A DNA stretch of 64,000 bases from JADJOY01 sp016713535 [NCBI: Deltaproteobacteria bacterium] (GCA_016713535.1 JADJOY010000017.1:62001-126000); one strand, 5' to 3'; counted from the stretch's first letter, positions 8,515 through 21,660 are shown. Numbers and translations: made by a program. The notes: generated from the letters alone by a model not told the origin.

Positions 8515-9758
8515 ATGGAGCGTGGAACGACGGGCAACCGAGCGCGGACCCTCGCGGGCCTCGCGTCGCTCGTGGTGCTGGGGCTCGCGGCCGAGTGCCA
8601 CCTGGTCGCGCCGACCGACCACGACATCACCGTGGGGCCCGGCTTCAGTGACGTCAGCCCGCACCAGGTGGTGCGCACGAGCGCGGGGCTGCTCTACACG
8701 GTCACGGCGACGTGCAAGTTCTATCCCTCGTGCGGGTCGAGCAACACGATCCTGGTCCGCAAGGCCGATCAGGTGGGAACGCCCACGGCGCTCACCGTGG
8801 TCGGGGACTCGGCGGACGTCGGCATCCTGATCGGCGCCGTGGCCATCGCCATCGATGGCCAGGATCGGATCCACGCGCTCTGGACGCAGCGCGACGGCTT
8901 CGTCCGCTACGGGATCTTCGACACGGCCACCGACTCGTGGGGTGCGATCGAAGCCATCGAGGCGACCAACTGGACGGACTTCGCCCAGCGAGATCAAGGG
9001 GTGGGACTCGCCCTGGATCCGGCGGGCGTGCCGTACGCCACCTGGAGTCATCGACCGACGGCCGGCGCTGCACTCCGCACCCACTTCTCGCGGCGCCTCG
9101 CCGGTGGCTGGGAGACGCCGATCGAGGTGGCGGACGTGGTCGACTGCGACCCGGCCACCGTCGACTGCGGAGCGTGGCACCCGACGGTAGCCTTCAAGCC
9201 GAACGGCGACTTCCTGGTGGCGTGGGGCACCAGCTCGTTCCCCTACGAGCGCGACGGCTGGGTGCACGTCTGCACGCGAACCCACACCGGCACCTGGCTA
9301 CCCTCGGTCCGGATCGAGGAGCACTCGCTGGGCGGGCTCGACGACGGCCCGTCGATGATCGTCACCCCGATGGTGTCGCCCACGTCTCGTTCGTCGACGT
9401 CAACTTCGCGCCCCGCTACTGGTACGACGAAGGGCAGGGCTGGAAGGGCGACCGTCAGCCACCCGTCGTCGTCACGCACAACCCGTCGCTCGGACCCGAT
9501 GGCGCGAACGGTGTCCTCCTCTATGCCCACGGTCCCCCGCCGATCGGTGACCCCGCCGGCGAAGGACACGACATCTTCTCGGTGCACCGGCCCCGAGGGG
9601 GTGCGTTCGATCCGGCCTGGACGCTCTACGTGGAGGGCGCGTACGACTCGTCGATCTCGACACGCTGGGCGCAGTTCTTTCAGGCCGAGCCGTGGAACCT
9701 CGACCTCGTCTACTGGACCCGCCAGTACCCCAACGAGCTTCACCTCGGCGTGAACTGA
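8515..9758 (+). CDS. secreted repeat (propeller-like) protein, frameshifted
   Basis: GGAGGAG at 8503-8509 precedes the ATG at 8515. The N-terminus RARTLAGLASLVVLGLAAEC is an export signal; the Cys is not in a clean lipobox. The mature part has repeating blocks with Asp-Gly turns and aromatic strands (DGQDRIHALWTQRDGFVRYG, GVPYATWSHRP, NGDFLVAWGTSS, DGVAHVSFVDVNFAP), as in BNR or sialidase-like beta propellers. No catalytic residues are recognised. The frame breaks near 9374 at a CCCC run; adding one C gives IVTPDGVAHVSFV, and reading continues in frame 0 to the stop at 9758. It converges with metH. The function is unknown. Confidence 0.7.
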
Positions 9759-9785
9759 GGCGGGCCGACCCCCGCCGCGGCGCGT

Positions 9786-13493
<3,708 letters not shown>

Positions 13494-13600
13494 CGTGCCG
13501 CTTCCGTGAAAAGGCGAATGGATCGCCCGGGAGGGGCGATCGGGTGGATCGAGCAAGAATAGCGGAATCCGCGCCCCGAATGCTCGGCCCACGGCGCGCA

Positions 13601-13730
13601 GCGCGACGCCACGAGCGAAGCGAGCGCCTCGGGGGTGGCCGCGAACAGTAATCGACGGACCGTCGATGCAACTCCTGCGCGTATCGCCGGCGCGGCAGGA
13701 GCCGCGCCCTCCGACGGGGAGGGGGGCTGG
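13601..13730. repeat. direct repeat copy 1 (about 130 bp)
   Basis: It matches 13801-13930 at an exact 200-base offset, with only two substitutions (13625 and 13675) before the copies diverge in a G run. It begins GCGCGACGCCACGAGCGAAG and contains the odd palindrome ATCGACGGACCGTCGAT at 13651-13667. The first 22 bases also occur inverted at 47498-47519, so part of this unit is dispersed. Confidence 0.9.
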
Positions 13731-13800
13731 AGCCCGCTCGAAGCGCAGAGCCACTCGGCCGGCTCGCGCCACGCACCGACCCGTCACACGGCGCGTCGCA

Positions 13801-13932
13801 GCGCGACGCCACGAGCGAAGCGAGTGCCTCGGGGGTGGCCGCGAACAGTAATCGACGGACCGTCGATGCAACTCCCGCGCGTATCGCCGGCGCGGCAGGA
13901 GCCGCGCCCTCCGACGGGGAGGGGGGGGCTGG
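13801..13932. repeat. direct repeat copy 2 (about 130 bp)
   Basis: Second copy of the unit at 13601, with the same palindrome ATCGACGGACCGTCGAT at 13851-13867. It ends in a run of nine or so G followed by CTGGAACCCGC, then an inverted GCGTGC/GCACGC pair just before the stop of the fibronectin-III lipoprotein gene. The G run is two bases longer than in copy 1. Confidence 0.9.
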
Positions 13933-13969
13933 AACCCGCGTGCGCTACGCGCACGCTCCCCGCGGAAAC

Positions 13970-15035
13970 TCAGCGCACGGTGACCGTGGCGCTCGGCGGG
14001 CTCTCGTTGGCGCGCGCCGAGCGGTCGACCGCGGTGATGCGATAGCGCACGTCGCCGAGCGGCGGCTTGGAGTCGAGGAAGCGGGTGCCATCGATCAGGT
14101 TGGGCGTGACGCGGTCGCCGGCGCCGTTGGGCCGGAGGCGGTAGAGGTTGTACCCCGCGACGTCGGCGTCGGGCGAAGGATCCCAGCGCAGCTCGATGCC
14201 GGCCGGAGTGCGCGCCCCGACCAGGCCGGTGGGCGTGGCCGGGGGGGTGGTGTCCTCGGAGACGATGCTCACGGTGGACGAGTCGTCGCTCTCGAGCAGA
14301 ACGTCGGCGTGCTGTACCACGCTCCGCACCACGTAGTTCTGGGTGCGGTCGATGGGCGCGTCGGAGTCCGTCCACGTGGTCTCGAGGACCGGTGTGGCGG
14401 TGAGCAGCTCGGGCTCGCTCTCACCGGCCCAGCGGTAGACGCGATAGGCGACGGTGCGAGACTCGGCGCTGGCGTCCGATCGGGTCGTGGGCGCGGTCCA
14501 GCTCAGCGTGGCGGCGCGCTCGCTGGCGCGTGCTGTCAGGCTCCCCGGCGGCGCCGGCGGCACGGACCACGCGATCGAGACCGCGTTCGACGGGATGGTG
14601 CCGTAGCCGGTGCTGCCGTAGGTGACGACCCGGTACACGTTGACCGTGTCCGCGACCGCGCTGGTATCGCGGAGCACCGCCTCTTTGAGCGGCACGCCGG
14701 CCGGATCGGTTGGCACGGGCAGCACGAAGGCGAGCTCGGGCTTGCTCGCGGTCACGGTCGCGGCGCCGCCTACCGGCAACAGCGAGTGCAGCACCTGGAA
14801 GCCGACCACGTCGGCAGGCTTCGAGCCGTCCTGGTTCTTCTGCGGGATGCTCCAGCGCAGCTCGCCGGCGCCGCGGGTGGCGGTGGCGGTGAGGTCCTTC
14901 ACCAGGTCGGGCAGCTCGGACTCGGGAGGCCTGGGCATTCCCCTCCTTGCCGCAGCCGGACCCGGAGGAAGCGAGCACGCCGGCGAGGGCGCCGATCGCG
15001 AGGAACGCGCGGAGCGAGGGGCGCGGTCGTCTCAT
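13970..15035 (-). CDS. fibronectin type III lipoprotein downstream of argH (frameshifted)
   Basis: The ATG at 15035 overlaps the argH stop (ATGA), so the two are coupled. The signal is [20 protein letters not shown], leading to [14 protein letters not shown] resembles the CGxKG start of LptM-like outer-membrane lipoproteins. The frame breaks near 14940, where one extra base in GAGGGGAATG separates CGKEG from [14 protein letters not shown]. The remaining 322 residues hold about three fibronectin-III-like beta domains ([40 protein letters not shown]). From memory, an argH-lipoprotein pair of this kind recurs in deltaproteobacteria, often with lysA next, which is absent here. It is probably a periplasmic or outer-membrane protein of unknown role. 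Confidence 0.75.
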
Positions 15036-16480
15036 CGCGCGAGGTCCTTCCGGGCTCGCGCGAGTGCGCGCACGATCGCTTCGCGCGCGGTGCCGCCGAT
15101 CACGCGCCGCTGGTCGGTCGAGCCTCCCGGCTCGAGCCCCTTCACGTGGTCGAGGCGAAGCCGTGGGTGGATCGCCTTGAGCTCCTTCGCGTCGAGCGTG
15201 CGCGGGTCGCGGGCGAGGGCGAGCGTGGTGCGCACCAGCGCGCCCACCGCCGCGTGCGCCTCGCGGAACGGCAATCCTTCGCGCGCCAGCGCGTCGGCGA
15301 CGTCGGTCATCATGAGCGCGGGATCCTCGGCGGCGCGCTCCATGGTCTCGGTGCGGATCACGAGCCGAGGCACCAGCGAGGTCAGCACGCGCACCGAGCC
15401 GCGCACCACGTCGACGGCCTCGAAGAGCGGTTGTTTGTCTTCCTGCAGGTCGCGGTTGTAGGCGAGCGGCAATCCCTTGAGCACGGTCAGGATCGCCACC
15501 AGCGCGCCGTTCACGCGCCCGGTGCGGCCGCGGATCAGCTCGGCCACGTCCGGGTTCTTCTTCTGCGGCATGATGCTCGAGCCGGTCGAGTGGCTGTCGG
15601 GAAGCTCGGCGAACGCGAACTCGGCCGAGGACCACAGCACCAGCTCCTCCGCGAAGCGGCTCAGGTGCGCCTGCAAGAGCGCCGCGGCGGCGAGGAACTC
15701 GACCACGAAGTCGCGATCGCTGGTGGCGTCGAGGCTGTTGGCCGTGGGTCCGTCGAAGCCGAGGAGCTTGGCGCTGAGCTCGCGATCGAGCGGAAAGGTG
15801 GTGCCGGCGAGCGCCGCCGAGCCGAGCGGCGAGCGGTTGAGGCGCCCGCGCGCGTCGAGGAATCGCCCGCGATCCCGGCTCAGCATCTCGTGATACGCGA
15901 GAAGGTGGTGCGCGAGCCGCACCGGCTGCGCCCGCTGCAGGTGGGTGTAGCCGGGCAGCACGGTGTCGACGTGGCGGGCGGCGAGCTCGACGAACGCGGC
16001 GTCGAGGGCGCGCAGCTCGCCGACGAGCGCATCGAGCTCGTCGCGCAGCCAGAGCCTCAGGTCGGTGGCGATCTGGTCGTTGCGGCTGCGGGCAGTGTGG
16101 AGCTTGCCGCCGAGCGGGCCGAGGCGCGCGGTGAGCAGCCGCTCGACCGCCATGTGGATGTCTTCGTCGCCGGGGGCGATCTTCGCCTTCCCGGAGGCGA
16201 GGTCCGCTTCAACGGCGCGCAGCCCGTCGGAGAGCGCCTTGGCCTCGCGCGGCTTGAGCATCCCCGCCTTGGCGAGCACCTGAACGTGCGCCAGCGAGCC
16301 GCGCACGTCGTGGTGGAGGAGCCGCTGGTCGAACGACACCGAGGACGTGAACGCGAGCACCTCCGCGTCGACATCCTCGGCGAAGCGCTGCCCGCGGGCC
16401 TCGCGGCCACCCGTCTTCGGGGCTTTGCTCGAGGTGGCGCGTGCGGGCTTCTTCCTGGCGTTGGCGCGGGGCTGGCTCAC
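15032..16480 (-). CDS. argH: argininosuccinate lyase
   Basis: It cleaves argininosuccinate to arginine and fumarate, the last step of arginine synthesis. The superfamily signature GSSIMPQKKNPDVAELIRG is intact, and so are HTARSRNDQIATDLRLWLRD, GYTHLQRAQPVRLAHHLLAY and NSLDATSDRDFVVEF. The first 30 or so residues (SQPRANARKKPAR onward) are Lys/Arg-rich and precede the usual family start at about GQRFAEDVDAEVLAFTSSVS. I used the GTG at 16480. The upstream TTG at 16540 is possible, and no start has a strong ribosome site. It is coupled to the downstream lipoprotein and lies 7.6 kb from the rest of the arg genes. Confidence 0.93.
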   Translation of the reverse strand: MSQPRANARKKPARATSSKAPKTGGREARGQRFAEDVDAEVLAFTSSVSFDQRLLHHDVRGSLAHVQVLAKAGMLKPREAKALSDGLRAVEADLASGKAKIAPGDEDIHMAVERLLTARLGPLGGKLHTARSRNDQIATDLRLWLRDELDALVGELRALDAAFVELAARHVDTVLPGYTHLQRAQPVRLAHHLLAYHEMLSRDRGRFLDARGRLNRSPLGSAALAGTTFPLDRELSAKLLGFDGPTANSLDATSDRDFVVEFLAAAALLQAHLSRFAEELVLWSSAEFAFAELPDSHSTGSSIMPQKKNPDVAELIRGRTGRVNGALVAILTVLKGLPLAYNRDLQEDKQPLFEAVDVVRGSVRVLTSLVPRLVIRTETMERAAEDPALMMTDVADALAREGLPFREAHAAVGALVRTTLALARDPRTLDAKELKAIHPRLRLDHVKGLEPGGSTDQRRVIGGTAREAIVRALARARKDLAR

Positions 16481-16560
16481 GGTTGGCTCGGGGTCGGACG
16501 GTGGCGCGCCAAGACTACGGCACACCCCCGACCCCGCCAACCCCGCGCGACCGCCGACCC

Positions 16561-17445
16561 TCAGCCGCCGGCAAGGATGCAGTCGGCACCGTTCGACGAG
16601 GCGCCGATGGTGTTGATGACGGCGAATCCGCCTCCGGTCGGTGCGGCCGTGAGCGTCGGGTCCGCCAGGCTGACGCTGACTTCGCCGGCCGTGGTGCCCG
16701 TGAGCGACGAGGTGATCGTCATGTCACCCACCGTGCCGGTCCCGGGCAGCGGACCGAACACCGTCGCGATCGTGGGGCCGGAAGCCGCGGCGACACCGCC
16801 GAAGCCCACGCCGACCTGCCCGCCCGCGAGGTTCGCATCGGCCTCCTTGTAGGGCGCCGTGATGGCGAGCTGGTAGCCACCACCGGAGAGTGGGTTCACG
16901 ACGCAGCTCGTCGGTGCGCCGAGCGCTGGGCCGCACGCGCCGGGGCCGTTCGGGCACTTGTAGTCGTCGTAGTTCGAGCCGCCGGGCAGTCGCCTCGCGA
17001 CGAAGTATCGCGCGCCGTCCTCCAGCACGAGCGTGCCTTCGATGCCGTCCGGGGGCTCGAGGTCGCCGGCGGAGGAGTAGGCCTGGCCGACCAGCGTTCC
17101 CGTTTTCCCGGGATCGTCGACGCTCGCGACGGTGGTCGAGAACGTCCAGTCGAGCTGCCACGCGGCATCGGCGATCGCGAAGTGCCCGCTCGGGAACGTT
17201 CCGCCGGCCGGATAGAGCCACAGGCGCGAGTCGGCCAGCTTGTTGAGGTGCGGCACCACGCAGTAGAGGTGCCCCGCATCCCAGATCAGGCACGCATTCT
17301 GGACGTACAGCTCGACGTCCTCCGTCGCACCTTTGCCCAGGTACCAGCCCTGGCGGTCGGTGCCGCAGCCGGCTCCCAGCGCGGCTGCGATGCCGAGAGT
17401 CAGCACGATGGCGAAGCGGAATCGAACGATCGTCGCGGTCTTCAT
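16561..17445 (-). CDS. hypothetical lipoprotein
   Basis: A 294-residue protein with signal RFRFAIVLTLGIAAALGAGC and lipobox GAGC. The mature part is rich in Gly, Ala and Thr and has paired Cys (NACLIW, YCVVPH, YKCPNGPGACGP, SCVVNP), suggesting disulphides in the periplasm or on the surface. I recognise no domain. A G-rich ribosome site (AAGGGGGGCGACGAG) precedes the ATG at 17445. It lies upstream of argH in the same direction with an 80-base gap. Confidence 0.7.
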   Translation of the reverse strand: MKTATIVRFRFAIVLTLGIAAALGAGCGTDRQGWYLGKGATEDVELYVQNACLIWDAGHLYCVVPHLNKLADSRLWLYPAGGTFPSGHFAIADAAWQLDWTFSTTVASVDDPGKTGTLVGQAYSSAGDLEPPDGIEGTLVLEDGARYFVARRLPGGSNYDDYKCPNGPGACGPALGAPTSCVVNPLSGGGYQLAITAPYKEADANLAGGQVGVGFGGVAAASGPTIATVFGPLPGTGTVGDMTITSSLTGTTAGEVSVSLADPTLTAAPTGGGFAVINTIGASSNGADCILAGG

Positions 17446-17669
17446 CTCGTCGCCCCCCTTGCCGACGTGGCGCGTCCGCACCCCGCGTGCGGGACCCCAT
17501 CGTGAACGATTGGAGTGCATGCGAGGTGCCGGGAAGAAACCCGCGCAATGCGCAGTCATCCCGCGATCACCGATGGCGGTTCGGGACGTGCCGGTGACGT
17601 CCCCGCCCGGTCCGTGACCCGTGGCGGTCACGTTCGGGGCTCGCGCGGCGGTCGTTCACTCCCGGGCGC

Positions 17670-19073
17670 TCAACGGCCCGTCGCACGGTTCGGTTCGAAG
17701 AGCTCGGGAAACGACCGGCGCAGGAACACGCTCTCGAGCACGCCATCCGGATCGACGCGGCGCTTGACCGCGGCGTAGGCGTCGAGCCCGTCGCGGTAGG
17801 TCCGCGCCAGGTTCTCCGCGCTCGCGAAGACGTTCTTCACGAGGTGGGTGCGCCCGCCGAGGGATTCGACGTCGTCGGCGAGCGCGCCGAGGACCCGCGC
17901 GGCGCGCGGCGTGTCGAACGGTCCCTCGAAGCTGAACGTGCACGCGTAGCCCGAGCCGGCTCGCGACGACGATAGGTGGAAAGGCTCGTCCCGGGGCAGC
18001 CACAAGAGATCGAGGAGCGCGATGTCGAGCCCCTCCCCGTGGATGCGTGCGCTGGCGTGGCGCAAGAACGGGGCGAGGTCCGCCGCGCGTGGCACCACGA
18101 ACGTCTGCTGCATCGACCGGAACGGCACGCCGAAGCGGTCCGCGGCGCGCTTGGCGCGCAGGTGGCCGTCCATGAAGAACGTGTAACCGGCGAGGTCGTC
18201 GACGAACGGCGTGCGGTCCGCGCCGCGCATGTACACGAGGTACGTGAAGTCCCAGAACGCCGCGGAGATCGCGTGCCAGCGGTTGACGCCCCACTCGATC
18301 GGCACCCGCACAGGGCTCGCGGGCTGGTGCGGCAGCATCGTCCGCAGCGTTCGCCCCTCCACCCACTCCGAGGTGATCTCGAGGGCGCGGATCCGATCGC
18401 GCTGCACCGCCACGATCGCGTAGACGGTGCGCTCACCGGACGCGGCCGGCCGCAGCGCCTCGGCGAGGACCTCGAACGAGGCATGGCGCCTCACCGTGCT
18501 CGCCACGCACGCGCGCGGCGGCAGGCGGGTGGCCTGGTAGGTCGCCGAGATCACCACCCCCACGCCGCCCCAGCCGCCGATCGCCGCGTGGAAGAGGTCG
18601 GCGTCGTGCTCGCGACTGGCGCGCACCATCTCGCCGCCCGGGGTGAGCACGGTGAGCTCCCGGATCGACTTCCCCTCCTTGCCGTGCACGGGGGAGAAGC
18701 GTGACAGCGCGTTCGAGGCGAGGGTGCCGCCGACCGTCGCCGCCGAGGTCGTCACCGTCGCCGGCACGATCCAGTCGTGCGCGCGGAGGCGCTCGAGCAC
18801 CGCGCCCCACCGTGCGCCCGGGCCGACGGTGAAGCGCCCGCTCGCGGCGTCGACGTCGATCGCGTCGAGGGCCTCGGTCGAGAGCGCGAGGTCGTCCCCG
18901 AGAGCGTGCGGGCCGAACGAGAGGCCGGCGCCGCGCGGCACCGCGCGGCGCCCCTCGCGACGCGCGCGCTCCAGCGCGACGGCGACGTCGTCCGGGGTGC
19001 GCGCGAGCACCAGCTCGGGGCGTGCGCGATCGAGGCCGGAGAAGCTCTTCAACTCGGTGGGGGGCGATCGCAT
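17670..19073 (-). CDS. FAD-binding oxidoreductase (VAO/ALO-like family)
   Basis: A 467-residue flavoenzyme of the vanillyl-alcohol oxidase fold. The FAD domain shows RRAVPRGAGLSFGPHAL, VGPGARWGAVLERLRAHDW, TVGGTLASNALSRFSPVHGK and AIGGWGGVGVVISATYQ. The C-terminus VDPDGVLESVFLRRSFPELF matches sugar-lactone and related oxidases. The substrate is not predictable. There is no signal peptide, so it is probably cytoplasmic. The ATG at 19073 is chosen from the family start; no clear ribosome site is visible. It is divergent from the large secreted protein starting at 19363. Confidence 0.8.
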   Translation of the reverse strand: MRSPPTELKSFSGLDRARPELVLARTPDDVAVALERARREGRRAVPRGAGLSFGPHALGDDLALSTEALDAIDVDAASGRFTVGPGARWGAVLERLRAHDWIVPATVTTSAATVGGTLASNALSRFSPVHGKEGKSIRELTVLTPGGEMVRASREHDADLFHAAIGGWGGVGVVISATYQATRLPPRACVASTVRRHASFEVLAEALRPAASGERTVYAIVAVQRDRIRALEITSEWVEGRTLRTMLPHQPASPVRVPIEWGVNRWHAISAAFWDFTYLVYMRGADRTPFVDDLAGYTFFMDGHLRAKRAADRFGVPFRSMQQTFVVPRAADLAPFLRHASARIHGEGLDIALLDLLWLPRDEPFHLSSSRAGSGYACTFSFEGPFDTPRAARVLGALADDVESLGGRTHLVKNVFASAENLARTYRDGLDAYAAVKRRVDPDGVLESVFLRRSFPELFEPNRATGR

Positions 19074-19362
19074 CGGTGAAGGGGATCCAACGGACGTCGA
19101 GTGAGGCGTCGGGCCGGGCGCGAGGGCGCCGAGAATGGCACACGGATGTACCAGGAAGATCGGATCCGGATGCCGCTGGTGTGACACCTGTCACGCGCCG
19201 CACGCCAATTGCCCAGGAATCGCGGCACTTCCGGTGATCTCGTCGCTCGAACGCGAGTTCGATGGCGCCCACCTCCGGACGGCTGCACCCTCATATGTGC
19301 CCGGGCCGCGTGGTGCGGCTCGCGGCAGCGGGCGCGGGACGCCCGCGACACGAGGGGACCAC

Positions 19363-21582
19363 ATGCGGATGAAGGGCCTTCGAGCACCAGCGTTCGGGAT
19401 CGCCGCGCTGGTGGCGGGCGCCACGAGCGCGGGCGCGACCACGATCGTAGGGACGCTCAACAACTTCGACACGATCTGCGATCACCCGGAGCGCTGCTAC
19501 GGCTTCGAGATCGAGATCGAGGACTGTCACTCGACCGACGTCACCTACACCTACGACTGGAACCACTACGGCGCACCCGAGATCTCCGAGGACAACTCGA
19601 ATCCCGCGCACCCGCGGGTGTTCGTCCGCTACCACAGCCTGCGCGACGCCAACGGCAACTGGGGCGCCAACGGGACCTTCACCAACACCGGTATCCCTTC
19701 GATCACGCCGCCGGACGGCCACTCGTGCACGAACCCGGCGGTCAACGAGGGCTGCGAGCACTTCGGCGTCGGTTACTACGGCGTCGCGACCAACGTCCGC
19801 TACAACTGGCTGATCGTCGATGCCAACAACAACCTGGTGCCGACCGGCTCGCCGGTGAGCGTCAGCTCGCCGTCGTGGAACTACAACCCGGCCGCGGGAG
19901 GCCAGCCGGCGAACGTGGTGCCGGTGATCCCCGCGCCCGAGGAGCCGATCCCGCCCGCGAAGCGCTTCGGCGAGCCGAGCTTCGTGAAGGTCATCAAGAC
20001 CACCACCCACAACCCAGCAGACGTCGCGCTCGGCGATCTGATCTCGGACGACCGGGACGGCGATGGCGACGCCGACTGGCAGAACGGCGAGCCGGCCGAG
20101 GTCGAGTCCGAGTTCTACCTGCTGCAGACCAACGACGGCGCGAACGCGAACAAGGAGGAGTTGGCGGGCGGCGCCGACGACATGGGCGACGGCTCGGAGA
20201 CGGTCACTCGCCGCTACGAGTTCTACGAGTACGGGGCCGCGGTCGACACCATCGACGGCGAGACCGGCGAGGCGATGTGCGACGAGGTCCAGACCACCAC
20301 CGACCCCAACGACCCGCTCTATCTCCACGGCGTGGGCACCGCCGTCGCGGTCACCGACGCCAACGGCGACACCTACTACGTCAACTGCGAAGCGCAGATC
20401 GTGGTTGGCAACTACATCGGCGCGCAGATGGCGGGCTTCGACGTCGAGGCGCCGCTCGGGCTCATCGATCACGTCCAGGCGGGCGAGAGCGGTGTCGACT
20501 ACCTGCCGCGCACGGTCGTGGTCGGTGGCAACCGTCCGTACGCGATCGTGATCCAGAACGGCTCGCTGCCGCCGGGCCTCACCCTGGGCGACTACACCGA
20601 TCCGGATGGCGGCGAGGTCTCGCCGGGCGTGCTCTTCGGCACGCCCTCCGCGGGGGGTGACTTCTCGTTCACCGTCCAGGCCACCGACGCCAGCAACACC
20701 GTCGTCTCGCAGGCTTACACGCTGCACGTGGTCGGCCCGCCGGGACAGCAGGTCGACCTCACCGTCGGGAAGGCGGGCACCGGCGCGGGCATCGTGTCGG
20801 GTAGCGGCCTCGACTGTGGCGCCACTTGCACGACGCAGATCGACGTTGGCACCCAGGTCTCGCTGGTGGCCACGCCGGATACCGCAACGGGCAGTCTGTT
20901 CGGCGGGTGGAGCGGGCCGTGCACCGGTACCGGGATCTGCACCTTCACGATCACCGAGGCCACGACGGTCACGGCGACCTTCACTCAGGGCGCGGTGCTC
21001 ACGGTGGTGAAGGACGGCACGGGCTCGGGAAGCGTCGCAGGCGGTCCGATCGACTGCGGCGCGACCTGCGCCGGTGTGGTCGAGCCGGGCACGGTGGTGA
21101 CCCTGGTCGCGACCGCGGACGCGGGCTCGACCTTTGCGGGCTGGAGCGGCGGCGGTTGCGCCGGGACGGGATCGTGCCAGGTCACCATGGACGCGGCCCA
21201 GACGGTGACCGCGACCTTCGCCGCGAGCCCGTACGCCCTCACCGTGACCAAGTCGGGCAGCGGCACGGGCACCGTGGCGAGCAACCCGGCCGGCATCAAC
21301 TGCGGAGGCTCGTGCGTGGCGAGCTTCCCGGCGGCCACCCTCGTGACGCTCACCGCGACTCCCGCAGCCGGCTCGACGTTCGGCGGCTGGAGCGGAGCCT
21401 GCACGGGCACCGGGAGCTGCAGCGTGACGATGGACGCAGCGAAGAACGTCACGGCGACCTTCAAGGGCGCATGCGGCACGATCGGCTCGGCCGACGCGGC
21501 CGCGGGGCTCTTCGGCGCGCTGCTCGCGGCACCGGCGCTATTCCGGCGTCGCCGCGCTCGCGCCGGCGCACCGGCCGTCTGA
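19363..21582 (+). CDS. large secreted protein with GWSG repeats and C-terminal anchor
   Basis: A 739-residue protein with a signal peptide (MRMKGLRAPAFGIAALVAGA, then SAGA-TT). The first 430 residues are a Cys-containing domain I do not recognise, followed by an Ig-like segment (NGSLPPGLTLGDYTD). Next come three tandem repeats of about 75 residues: CGATCTTQ to GGWSGPCTGTGICTFTI, CGATCAGV to AGWSGGGCAGTGSCQVTM, and CGGSCVAS to GGWSGACTGTGSCSVTM. Each has four Cys and resembles divergent InlB B-repeats. The tail ADAAAGLFGALLAAPALF plus RRRRARAG is a hydrophobic stretch with a basic end, like C-terminal sorting signals. GAGGGGA precedes the ATG at 19363. Confidence 0.85.
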   Translation: MRMKGLRAPAFGIAALVAGATSAGATTIVGTLNNFDTICDHPERCYGFEIEIEDCHSTDVTYTYDWNHYGAPEISEDNSNPAHPRVFVRYHSLRDANGNWGANGTFTNTGIPSITPPDGHSCTNPAVNEGCEHFGVGYYGVATNVRYNWLIVDANNNLVPTGSPVSVSSPSWNYNPAAGGQPANVVPVIPAPEEPIPPAKRFGEPSFVKVIKTTTHNPADVALGDLISDDRDGDGDADWQNGEPAEVESEFYLLQTNDGANANKEELAGGADDMGDGSETVTRRYEFYEYGAAVDTIDGETGEAMCDEVQTTTDPNDPLYLHGVGTAVAVTDANGDTYYVNCEAQIVVGNYIGAQMAGFDVEAPLGLIDHVQAGESGVDYLPRTVVVGGNRPYAIVIQNGSLPPGLTLGDYTDPDGGEVSPGVLFGTPSAGGDFSFTVQATDASNTVVSQAYTLHVVGPPGQQVDLTVGKAGTGAGIVSGSGLDCGATCTTQIDVGTQVSLVATPDTATGSLFGGWSGPCTGTGICTFTITEATTVTATFTQGAVLTVVKDGTGSGSVAGGPIDCGATCAGVVEPGTVVTLVATADAGSTFAGWSGGGCAGTGSCQVTMDAAQTVTATFAASPYALTVTKSGSGTGTVASNPAGINCGGSCVASFPAATLVTLTATPAAGSTFGGWSGACTGTGSCSVTMDAAKNVTATFKGACGTIGSADAAAGLFGALLAAPALFRRRRARAGAPAV

Positions 21583-21594
21583 TCCCTTCTCGTT

Positions 21595-21660
21595 CGTCCC
21601 CTCGGGGCCGGTGCCTGCCGCGTCGCGGTGGGTGCCGGCCCCTCCTCGTTCGAGGGGACG
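21595..21660 (+). terminator. nested GC-rich hairpin after the GWSG-repeat gene
   Basis: A perfect 10-bp outer stem (CGTCCCCTCG at 21595-21604 with CGAGGGGACG at 21651-21660) encloses a second stem (GGGGCCGG at 21604-21611 with CCGGCCCC at 21635-21642). It begins 12 bases after the stop codon and lies between two same-strand genes. No T-run follows, so it may act as a stabilising or factor-assisted terminator. Confidence 0.55.

Larger units (their letters stand above)
13494..13969. other. intergenic metH leader dominated by a duplicated segment
   Basis: This 476-base gap between metH and the upstream fibronectin-III lipoprotein gene contains no credible gene. Two near-identical copies of about 130 bases occupy most of it and are listed separately. 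The 100 bases nearest metH are the only unique part and must hold its start signals if metH has its own promoter. Confidence 0.6.

Noticed and set aside
13494-13600. Cobalamin or SAH riboswitch before metH
   Set aside because: The unique leader is only about 100 bases and I could not find a B12-box or a conserved pseudoknot. A covariance-model search would settle it.
13601-13932. CRISPR-like array
   Set aside because: There are only two copies of about 130 bases with one spacer of about 70 bases and no cas gene. The form is a segmental duplication, not a CRISPR.
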